Positions 15,311 to 21,225 of a stretch of 21,225 nucleotides of DNA are shown one piece after another (position 1 is the first letter of the stretch; each line of letters begins with the position of its first letter). The stretch comes from Anaerolineaceae bacterium (GTDB taxonomy: Bacteria > Chloroflexota > Anaerolineae > Anaerolineales > Anaerolineaceae). Location of the stretch: contig DMDF01000080.1 of assembly GCA_003446605.1 (NCBI GenBank), positions 1 through 21,225 on the forward strand. Reading direction: 5' to 3'. The notes below the pieces were generated by a model, which was given only the letters and a program-made list of their open reading frames with translations, did not search any database and was not told where the DNA came from. The position numbers were made by a program, and so were the translations under genes.

Positions 15311-15531
15311 CTACCGATAAATCTAAAATAAAACAATATTCAGACTGTGTAAAAAACATTTCCCAACATAATACAGATTTTGAAATTACCATGCGATCGA
15401 CCCTTGATCCATCGAAGGTTGGGGACGTTGCTATCTTGATATTAATTCTGCAATCCTTGGCTACACAGACAGGTATTGCGATTGACAACATTCAACTATT
15501 TGAGAAAATGCAGCGCCTTCAATTTGAATGA
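15277..15531 (+). pseudogene. Remnant of a GAF-domain gene with internal deletion
   Basis: An 84-codon frame overlapping the end of the GGDEF gene by 34 bases. Its second half, LQSLATQTGIAIDNIQLFEK, is the terminal helix of a GAF domain. The EITMRSTLDPSKV segment just before it (about 36-48) looks like the start of such a domain. The roughly 120-140 residues that should lie between are missing and replaced by about nine residues. The N-terminal 35 residues are unrecognised. The frame ends with a TGA before any output domain. I infer a decayed neighbour of the same signalling family, related to the GAF domains of the HD-GYP protein. It could still be expressed as a short peptide, since it has an ATG, but there is no clear ribosome binding site. 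Confidence 0.55.
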
Positions 15532-15544
15532 GCTATTTTGAATT

Positions 15545-15573
15545 TTATTATAAAAGAGAGTTTCGTTTATAAT
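15545..15573 (+). promoter_or_regulatory. Promoter for the DUF6485 gene
   Basis: TTATTA (15545-15550), a 17-base spacer and TATAAT (15568-15573). The -10 is perfect and the -35 is half-consensus. The predicted start near 15580 leaves a leader of about 20 bases containing AGGAG, which fits an independent transcript for the short gene at 15601. Confidence 0.5.
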
Positions 15574-15600
15574 TTTGGCTGGGTTTTTATAGGAGACAGT

Positions 15601-15804
15601 ATGGATTGCCAAAAAGACAAGAATCAAAAAAAATGTAACTGTAGTTACAATCTCTGTTCACGAAAAGGGATATGTTGTGAATGCCTGCAATACCATCTTA
15701 AAATGCGCGAACTACCAGCTTGTTGTTTTCCGGATCATGTTGAAAAAACCTATGATCGATCTTTTCAAACCTTTGCCGACCTTGTCATATCTGGTGAGAT
15801 TTAA
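15601..15804 (+). CDS. Cysteine-rich DUF6485 family protein
   Basis: A 67-residue soluble protein with nine cysteines (3, 12, 14, 19, 25, 26, 28, 41, 42). The pattern CxC...C...RKG-x-CCEC followed by YH-x-x...LPAC-x-FP and a terminal YDRS-x-x-x-F matches the small DUF6485 family as I recall it. The cysteine spacing suggests a metal site, zinc or an iron-sulfur cluster, but no function is known. AGGAG ends 7 bases before the ATG. A longer in-frame start at 15538 would read across the promoter and has no binding site. It has its own promoter and no obvious operon partner. Confidence 0.8.
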   Translation: MDCQKDKNQKKCNCSYNLCSRKGICCECLQYHLKMRELPACCFPDHVEKTYDRSFQTFADLVISGEI

Positions 15805-15882
15805 GTAAACACGACAGCTCAAATAGCTGCTAGATCATTTCGGATTAAAATCTTATGTGCCTCTGGAGTTTAGGATAGTTAT

Positions 15883-17160
15883 ATGGGTTCATGCCAAAGA
15901 ACAATGACGCGTCAGCAAAAAATAACGTTATGGGTTCTCATTGTTGTTGCATTGGTCTATTTCATCATTATGATTTTCCCTAATTCATCCAGTAGCGAAG
16001 GCGGGAGTGTTTTTTCCATCTTTTCTGATGATGAATTTATCACTTATCCCTATGTAGAAAAAATGTTGAGAGGGGGATCTGATATTCATGAAACTTGGGG
16101 TAATCTGATCATCTATGGTGATTACCACTATGGATATCCCTTTTATTTCATTTCTATGCTGGTTTTACTGCCGCGGCGCTTAATCATGGGGGATGCTTTT
16201 TTTGCAGACCGCACCACAAATATAGTGATATTACGGCAGATGGTCAATGTGGTACCCTTTCTATTGTCAACAGGGATTCTTGTCTATTACAAAACCAAAT
16301 TCAGGTCAACTCTAAAATCCATTTTTCTTTTTATTCTGATCCTCATTATCCCGAGCGCTGTCCGCAGCAATATCTGGTGGTGGCATCCGGATTCACTGAC
16401 ATTCCTTTTCATTGCGTTGACCTTTTTATTTTTGCAGAAAGATGAATATCGCCTTGGTAAGTATTTTTCGTGGGCGGCTGTTGCTTGTGGAATGGCTGTA
16501 GCAACGAAATTATTGGGCTTATTTTTCTTTTTAACTATCCCGCTATATATGCTGATTGCAAGAACCAAAATGGACTTTGCTTGGAAAAAGATTCTGAAAA
16601 AAGCATTCTTGTTTGTCTTGATTATGTTTGTGGTCGTGGTTCTGGTAAATCCATTCATGTGGTACGAAATCCCGCGCAATGAAATGCTGGAGATCCAGCG
16701 TTTCAAGCAGGTAGAGCTGCAAGAAGGCTACACCCACGATGATCCCTATTATTATCAAAAAGGTCCAGCCTTTTGGGAATGGACGCTCTCAACCTGGTTC
16801 GGCTCTCCTGTTTTTATTTGCTTTTTAATGGTATCGATGTTGGTGGGAATTGTTTCTACAAAAGGGTTCAACGAGAACATCTATCTCGCGTCCTGGGTAA
16901 TTCCATTCACGTTGTATGCACTGTTCCTGGTTGCTCCCAAGCCTGATCACTATATTTATCCGGCTTTGGTGCCTGCTTATCTTACAGCTTTGGATATTCC
17001 GGATTACATCCTGCAGCGATGGAAGACTCTACCAACTCTGCAAAAATATGTTGCCGGGTTGTTAATTATTGCAGTGGCATTTCTACTCTGCCAGCAGGTC
17101 GTATTCAGCCTCACTGCAGATATTTCACTTTATCAACAGTATCTGGTCCAGAATATGTAA
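15883..17160 (+). CDS. GT-C fold integral membrane glycosyltransferase (GT39/GT83-like)
   Basis: A 425-residue polytopic membrane protein with about ten hydrophobic segments. After the first helix (about 14-34), the extracytoplasmic loop holds SDDEFITYPYVEKML (about 48-62). This acidic pair is the expected catalytic and metal site of GT-C enzymes using lipid-linked sugars. The following helices and the WWWHPDS stretch (about 165-171) are consistent with this class. Such enzymes transfer sugars from polyprenyl-phosphate carriers to proteins or envelope lipids. The ATG at 15883 is preceded by a weak AGGAT. ATG 15904, seven codons later, is an alternative. The next gene converges from the right with a 33-base gap. 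Donor and acceptor cannot be read. Confidence 0.75.
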   Translation: MGSCQRTMTRQQKITLWVLIVVALVYFIIMIFPNSSSSEGGSVFSIFSDDEFITYPYVEKMLRGGSDIHETWGNLIIYGDYHYGYPFYFISMLVLLPRRLIMGDAFFADRTTNIVILRQMVNVVPFLLSTGILVYYKTKFRSTLKSIFLFILILIIPSAVRSNIWWWHPDSLTFLFIALTFLFLQKDEYRLGKYFSWAAVACGMAVATKLLGLFFFLTIPLYMLIARTKMDFAWKKILKKAFLFVLIMFVVVVLVNPFMWYEIPRNEMLEIQRFKQVELQEGYTHDDPYYYQKGPAFWEWTLSTWFGSPVFICFLMVSMLVGIVSTKGFNENIYLASWVIPFTLYALFLVAPKPDHYIYPALVPAYLTALDIPDYILQRWKTLPTLQKYVAGLLIIAVAFLLCQQVVFSLTADISLYQQYLVQNM

Positions 17161-17193
17161 AAGTAAGGTAAATTCCCCATACTCAACAAATAT

Positions 17194-19086
17194 CTAATTG
17201 ACTACCATTCGTTGTAAGATGATGAGAGTTGAGGTGGAATCGCAGGGATCAAGTATGATGGATTGGTCGACTTCTTGAAATTGGGATTGGATGTGAGCAT
17301 CTAAAGATTTGAAACGTGATGAATAGCTCTCTTCGTCAAAGACCAGGAAATCTGCTTCGGTGATCCAGCGCAGAGCTAATTCTTCATTCCAGTACCCGCG
17401 CTTTTCCACAAATTCAGCATCTCCTCCAACCCGGTAGTAAAACTGCATATTCAATTGCGTCGGGAAAACCTCTACTTCGGGAAGATAAAGGAAGAGGATC
17501 GGTGTGGGACCTTCCCAATATACATGTGATCCGGAAGGAATGAGAGATTTAATTTTTTCACCGTTCTTTTCATAGTGGGCAGGAACATCACTACCAGGGC
17601 AAGTTGCAATGGAACTGTTTTTTGCCAGAATGAACGTGGGGGAGAATAGCACACTGAGGCAAAGTATACCTAGTATCAGAATGCTGCCGAAGGAATATGA
17701 TTTCCCTTTTCTATTTCGATGAACGATTGAATGCGTGATCCAGCTTAAAATCAAGATCACGATGCTCGTTAAAAAGCCAGCTATTGTCGGAAGGATGAAC
17801 TCCTGTGTGCGGATGGAAATATGAAAGCGATTCAACAAGACATCCCACAATTCATAAGGACCATTGAATATCTTGCCCTGGCTGATGCTGGGTAAATTCA
17901 GGTTCATCAGGGCGGGTGCGATCTCTCGATATAAACTCAACCCGATTCCGGTACACAGCAACACAACAGTGATAGATACAATCCATTGCCTGGTTTTATT
18001 TTTTAATTCCAGGATGTCTTTGAACAAGAGTGGGATGATGGTAATTCCTAAAGGAAGGTAGAAGGCAATATAGGCAGGGAAACTGTATAAAACGTTATTT
18101 CGTAAAACGACATAATAGAAATGAATCACGGAGAGAAATAGAAAATTTCCAGCCAGATACAATGTCTTTTTATGTTTGCTATCTTTGAACATCTTCGTGG
18201 GGAATAGGAGGAGAAAAGATAGAATTGTAGCGAAGATTGGGATGAAGAAATAGCGCACGCTATCGAACAAGACTTGTGTTTCATAAATCCATCCATATTC
18301 TCGTTCGAGAATGGCTTTTCCCAGATCCCCGCTGGCGAAGGACAGATCATAGAAACTGGAAATCAGGTTGTTGAAGAACGCCGGGAAATATGGTTTCCAA
18401 ATGATCGGATAGATTTGTGGCCAATAAGGGATGTTCAGTCCAAGGAATGCCAGTAATCCAACCAGAACAGGCAGCCAGCTTTTTTTAAAGCCATTCTCCC
18501 AAATTACATAGAAAATAGAAAAGATAAAAAACGGGAGCAAATTTTGGCGGACCATGACTGTCATTGCAGCAAGGATTAAACCAAGCATGAGCTGACCTTT
18601 TTTCCTGTTTTCCCCTAATAGGAAATACAAACTCCATACGATCAGTAATGAGGTTACTACCTGGGTCATGGCGCGAGAATAATAGATAATCCAGGCAGGG
18701 GAAATAAGATATAGTGCGATGGAAGCAGTTGCCCACCATTTACCAGCCAGGCGCCGAACGGTCATCCATTGACCGATTAGGAGCAGTACACTGAGAAAAA
18801 CAGCAAAATAGCGCCCTGAGGCTAACCCCGGTTTAAATACTATTTGTGAGATTCCCAGGGAATAAAACGAGAGGGGTGGTTTATTGGTGATGGGTCCATA
18901 ATCCTCGAAAGGTTCATAAGTCCCATCCAGATACCATTTCCCTTTTAATAAATATGTTCCTTCATCCATGACCGGTTCGATGATCTTGGTGTATTGGATA
19001 GCACACAGTACATACGCAATCAGGATTAATAGGGAAAGCGCATAGGGGAGGATGGTGGTTAGTCTTGTCTTTTGATTGGAAGCCAT
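17194..19086 (-). CDS. GT-C fold membrane glycosyltransferase, PMT/ArnT-like
   Basis: A 630-residue membrane protein with around a dozen hydrophobic segments. The first extracytoplasmic loop contains PVMDEGTYLLKGKWYLDG (about 38-55) followed by GPITNKPPLSFY. This is the DE-x(n)-KPPL arrangement of dolichyl-phosphate-mannose mannosyltransferases and ArnT-like enzymes. A soluble C-terminal region (about 510-630) follows the last helices and may be the acceptor-binding part. It would glycosylate protein or lipid at the outer face of the membrane with a polyprenyl-linked sugar. The assigned ATG is 19084-19086. A minus-strand TATAAT lies only 10-15 bases before it, so the transcript may be nearly leaderless or begin further upstream. 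Confidence 0.78.
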   Translation of the reverse strand: MASNQKTRLTTILPYALSLLILIAYVLCAIQYTKIIEPVMDEGTYLLKGKWYLDGTYEPFEDYGPITNKPPLSFYSLGISQIVFKPGLASGRYFAVFLSVLLLIGQWMTVRRLAGKWWATASIALYLISPAWIIYYSRAMTQVVTSLLIVWSLYFLLGENRKKGQLMLGLILAAMTVMVRQNLLPFFIFSIFYVIWENGFKKSWLPVLVGLLAFLGLNIPYWPQIYPIIWKPYFPAFFNNLISSFYDLSFASGDLGKAILEREYGWIYETQVLFDSVRYFFIPIFATILSFLLLFPTKMFKDSKHKKTLYLAGNFLFLSVIHFYYVVLRNNVLYSFPAYIAFYLPLGITIIPLLFKDILELKNKTRQWIVSITVVLLCTGIGLSLYREIAPALMNLNLPSISQGKIFNGPYELWDVLLNRFHISIRTQEFILPTIAGFLTSIVILILSWITHSIVHRNRKGKSYSFGSILILGILCLSVLFSPTFILAKNSSIATCPGSDVPAHYEKNGEKIKSLIPSGSHVYWEGPTPILFLYLPEVEVFPTQLNMQFYYRVGGDAEFVEKRGYWNEELALRWITEADFLVFDEESYSSRFKSLDAHIQSQFQEVDQSIILDPCDSTSTLIILQRMVVN

Positions 19087-19214
19087 TGTGTGGTTATTAT
19101 AATAGCGAACGCTTTCAACCTGTGGTTTCGATTCCTCCTGAGATCACACGTGTCAAGGCAAAGTAGAAAGATCCTAAGGAAAGCACACGCGTATAGGTTT
19201 TCAGTCTTTTCATT

Positions 19215-19220
19215 TATAAT
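19215..19220 (+). promoter_or_regulatory. Candidate -10 box for the nucleoside phosphorylase pair
   Basis: A perfect TATAAT 32 bases before the ATG, with GGAG between them at 19242-19245. No good -35 is seen at 16-18 bases upstream. Confidence 0.4.
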
Positions 19221-19252
19221 AAGTGTTCACACCTTATTGGTAGGAGCAAGAC

Positions 19253-20020
19253 ATGGCTGAAAAAATTTCCTCCACACAAAAAGAATCTGATTTACTGGGT
19301 ATCCGTTCTGACCAGATCGGGAAATATGTATTGTTGCCCGGGGATCCGGGACGGGTACCATTCTTAGCTAGCTTTTTTGAGGGTGCGAACCAGGTTGCTG
19401 AAAAATGGACACATGTAACGTTTACTGGCACATTGAATGGGCAGAAGGTTTCTGTGGTTTCAACTGGCATGGGCTGCCCTGCTATGGCTGCTACCCTGGA
19501 GGAATTAATCCAGTTGGGCGCCCATACTTTCATCCGGGTTGGGACTTCAGGTATGTTGCAGAAAAAAAGTGATCCAAACTATCTTGTCATCACATGGGGC
19601 GCTGCCCGAGATGAAAAGACATCTCTCCATTACCAACCACTTTCGTTCCCCGCTGTGGCGGATGTGGAGGTTACAACTGCATTGATGCATGCGGCGCAAA
19701 TGCTGGGTATAGGATATGAAGTGGGCATCTCACAGTCAAAAGATGCTTTTTATGGCGAACATGACCCCAAGGGCATGATAGCCAGCAAAGAACTGCTAAT
19801 GAAACAAAGAGCTTTTCGCCGCTCAGGGATGTTGTGCAGCGAGATGGAAGCGTCTGCTCTTTTTGTGGTCAGTACGGTTTGTTCAGTGCGTTCTGGCGGT
19901 ATCATGATGCTGGGCGGCAGCACGCAGCTTGGGCTACACAGAATTTCTTCTGTATGCGCACAGGCTTTAAATATCCTTATTCAAAGCGACCAAAATATCA
20001 TTGAAGGAATCAGGAGATGA
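19253..20020 (+). CDS. udp: Uridine phosphorylase family nucleoside phosphorylase
   Basis: A 255-residue cytoplasmic nucleoside phosphorylase that splits a nucleoside with phosphate to ribose-1-phosphate and base. Phosphate-site motifs are intact: GDPGRV (30-35, R34), R95 in IRVGTSG (94-100) and the STGMG loop (70-74). The ribose-binding EMEAS lies at 197-201. SLHYQPLSFPAVAD (124-137) is very close to the corresponding block in Udp of enterobacteria, which is why uridine phosphorylase is preferred over purine specificity. The usual uracil-recognition segment before EMEAS differs, so the base is not certain. Length is normal. AGGAG ends 7 bases before the ATG. The stop overlaps the start of the next gene as ATGA, so the two proteins are probably made together. 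Confidence 0.88.
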   Translation: MAEKISSTQKESDLLGIRSDQIGKYVLLPGDPGRVPFLASFFEGANQVAEKWTHVTFTGTLNGQKVSVVSTGMGCPAMAATLEELIQLGAHTFIRVGTSGMLQKKSDPNYLVITWGAARDEKTSLHYQPLSFPAVADVEVTTALMHAAQMLGIGYEVGISQSKDAFYGEHDPKGMIASKELLMKQRAFRRSGMLCSEMEASALFVVSTVCSVRSGGIMMLGGSTQLGLHRISSVCAQALNILIQSDQNIIEGIRR

Positions 20021-20811
20021 CAGTATTGAAAGGATATGCTGCTTTAACGTATAAATGGTACTCCTTTCATCTTGATTATCGTCGTCTGGTGAATTGGTGG
20101 AAAAACAAAGTGCTACGCAAACCTCAATACCATATTGGGCTGCGATATGGAGAAACACCGCAAGATGTAGTGCTGGTTGAGACACCTCACCAAGCACGAC
20201 AGATAGCTCAGTCGTTTGGAAATTATCAAGAATTGATGGATCACAGGGAGTATTTAAGTATTTACGTGAAGGCAGGTACAACCTCCTTCCTGGTTGTTTC
20301 GAGCGGTATCGGAACACCACCCATTGCTATAGGAATGGAAGAACTAGCCATTATCGGCTGCAAACGATTTCTATATCTGGGATCATTTCGATCCATGCAG
20401 ATGGAATCAAGAAGTGATCGGTTGCTGATCGTCAAAGCGGCAGTAAAAGAAGATGGCACCAGTCAGGAATATTTACCCCTGTTGATCCCTGCACTATCTG
20501 ATATCCGTTTGCTCAATGCAGCACGACATGCGTTAGATGATGGGAATATCTCTTATCAGATCGGGATTTCTGCCACCACGGATATCGATCCATCCCATTT
20601 TCCAACAAATACCCCGATGCGATCACAAAACGAACAACGTCTTCAGCAACTGAAGGAGGGTAATGTCGTGGCTCTTGAGAGGGCTGCTGCGGGGGTATAT
20701 GCGGTAGCAACCAAGATCCAAAGACCAGCTATTTGCATTTTACAAGAAGGCGAACCGGGGTTGGATCTTGCAGAAGAGTTGATCCGTGTGATCCCTCAAA
20801 TGTTTCAATAA
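20017..20811 (+). CDS. Divergent nucleoside phosphorylase paralogue, probable pseudoenzyme
   Basis: A 264-residue protein that aligns along its length with the preceding gene, for example in LVVSSGIGTPPIAIGMEEL (92-110), YLPLLIPALSDIRLL (152-166) and the QIGIS strand (181-185). The active-site residues are changed: the GDP-x-R position reads ETPHQ, the phosphate Arg of IRVGTSG is Tyr in LYLGSFR (119-125), the SKDAF loop is TTDID, and the EMEA pair reads LER (220-222). It has an unrelated N-terminal extension of about 45 residues with aromatic and basic residues (KWYSF, NWWKNK). The fold appears kept and catalysis lost. A regulatory or structural subunit of a mixed hexamer is my inference. It overlaps the upstream gene by 4 bases and is followed by a terminator. 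Confidence 0.82.
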   Translation: MTVLKGYAALTYKWYSFHLDYRRLVNWWKNKVLRKPQYHIGLRYGETPQDVVLVETPHQARQIAQSFGNYQELMDHREYLSIYVKAGTTSFLVVSSGIGTPPIAIGMEELAIIGCKRFLYLGSFRSMQMESRSDRLLIVKAAVKEDGTSQEYLPLLIPALSDIRLLNAARHALDDGNISYQIGISATTDIDPSHFPTNTPMRSQNEQRLQQLKEGNVVALERAAAGVYAVATKIQRPAICILQEGEPGLDLAEELIRVIPQMFQ

Positions 20812-20833
20812 TATAGAACCGGTGGAAAAAAAC

Positions 20834-20860
20834 AGGCACGGTTGCAAGATCGTGCTTTTT
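20834..20860 (+). terminator. Rho-independent terminator after the phosphorylase pair
   Basis: GCACG (20836-20840), a 10-base loop and CGTGC (20851-20855), extended by a G-T and an A-T pair, are followed by TTTTTATT. It sits 25 bases after the stop at 20811. Confidence 0.78.
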
Positions 20861-20874
20861 ATTCCTCACTTTGC

Positions 20875-20880
20875 TATACT
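20875..20880 (+). promoter_or_regulatory. Candidate -10 box for the sugar dehydrogenase gene
   Basis: TATACT 20 bases before the ATG at 20900, with GAGG at 20891-20894 between them. The -35 would fall on the terminator T run and is weak. Confidence 0.35.
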
Positions 20881-20899
20881 ACATATTAAAGAGGTGCTG

Positions 20900-21225
20900 A
20901 TGAAAACAACTTCCCTTTCTTTGTTGATGTCAGGGATGTTCCTACTGGCTGCCTGTCAAAACAGGATGGTCACACCTGTTGAGACCACAACCCCGCAGAT
21001 GACCGATACACTCCCCATGCTTGCGACGGCTACGGCTGTTGTTCCTGAAACTGCCGAACCTGTGGCATGGGAAATTGAGGTTGTGGCGGAGAATCTGTAT
21101 GTTCCATGGAGCATCGTGTTTATCAGCACGGATCATCTGCTGGTATCGGAGCGCAGCGGTGCCATTCGCGAAATCATTGATGGAAATTTAATAGCAGAAC
21201 CGATCTATCAATTTAATGATATTGC
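20900..21225 (+). CDS. Lipoprotein PQQ-dependent sugar dehydrogenase (partial, runs off the end)
   Basis: The first 108 codons of a gene continuing past the window. A lipoprotein signal peptide is clear: a KTT N-region, a hydrophobic core and the lipobox LLAAC (residues 15-19) with the lipidated Cys at 19. A Thr/Pro-rich linker to about 57 would place the domain at the outer face of the membrane. From about residue 62, EVVAENLYVPWSIVFIS...LLVSERSGAIREI matches the start of the beta-propeller of soluble aldose/glucose dehydrogenases of the Asd/YliI type, which use PQQ. Catalytic His and cofactor residues lie beyond the window, so activity cannot be judged. GAGG lies 5 bases before the ATG. Confidence 0.8.
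   Translation, partial: MKTTSLSLLMSGMFLLAACQNRMVTPVETTTPQMTDTLPMLATATAVVPETAEPVAWEIEVVAENLYVPWSIVFISTDHLLVSERSGAIREIIDGNLIAEPIYQFNDI

Noticed and set aside
15815..15835. Small inverted repeat CAGCT/AGCTG as a terminator for the DUF6485 gene
   Set aside because: The stem is only 5 bp and no T run follows.
1..21225. tRNA, rRNA, CRISPR array, insertion sequence or prophage
   Set aside because: No tRNA-like cloverleaf, regularly spaced repeat, transposase or integrase was seen by eye on either strand.

Overview
The window is bacterial chromosome with moderate GC, AT-rich gene borders, clear Shine-Dalgarno sites and rho-independent terminators. The gene mix suggests a free-living Gram-positive-like or Chloroflexota (Anaerolineae-type) heterotroph: a three-gene 2-oxoacid dehydrogenase operon, MscL with a zinc-ribbon tail, multi-GAF signalling proteins, several GT-C membrane glycosyltransferases, and small DUF1475, TspO-like and DUF6485 proteins. 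This assignment is inference from content; there is no rRNA or other marker. I see no tRNA, CRISPR array, transposase or phage gene.

Layout. (1) 1-2130: the C-terminal end of a threonine synthase with an in-frame stop, a class I/II aminotransferase, then a peroxiredoxin pseudogene that has lost its catalytic-cysteine segment and carries a frameshift. The frameshift lies in a perfect 14-bp hairpin that looks like a template-switch mutation. (2) 2211-4944: a tight four-gene operon of DegV (fatty-acid-binding fold), DUF1295 (steroid-reductase-like membrane enzyme), DUF1475 and a TspO-like membrane protein, closed by a terminator that can serve both strands. (3) 4984-8728, minus strand: mscL, then E1alpha, E1beta and E2 of a pyruvate/branched-chain/acetoin-type dehydrogenase, without E3. 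(4) 9012-15531: a cyclic-di-GMP-flavoured block. It holds an NfrB-like membrane glycosyltransferase with a C-terminal HEAT-repeat region, a PAS-GAF3-HD-GYP protein, a divergent pseudo-receiver-GAF-GGDEF protein with an intact inhibitory site, and a collapsed GAF gene remnant. (5) 15601-19086: a cysteine-rich DUF6485 protein and two convergent GT-C glycosyltransferases. (6) 19253-20811: a uridine-phosphorylase-like enzyme overlapping by 4 nt a divergent paralogue without its active-site residues. (7) 20900-end: the start of a lipoprotein PQQ-type sugar dehydrogenase.

How genes may work together: GGDEF and HD-GYP proteins make and degrade c-di-GMP, and the adjacent NfrB-like synthase is a plausible output in surface polysaccharide formation, with the GT-C enzymes also acting on envelope glycans. 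The most unusual items are the nucleoside phosphorylase/pseudoenzyme pair, the HEAT-tailed NfrB-like synthase, the DegV-DUF1295-DUF1475-TspO operon, the hairpin-associated frameshift and the mscL promoter whose -10 box overlaps the ribosome binding site.
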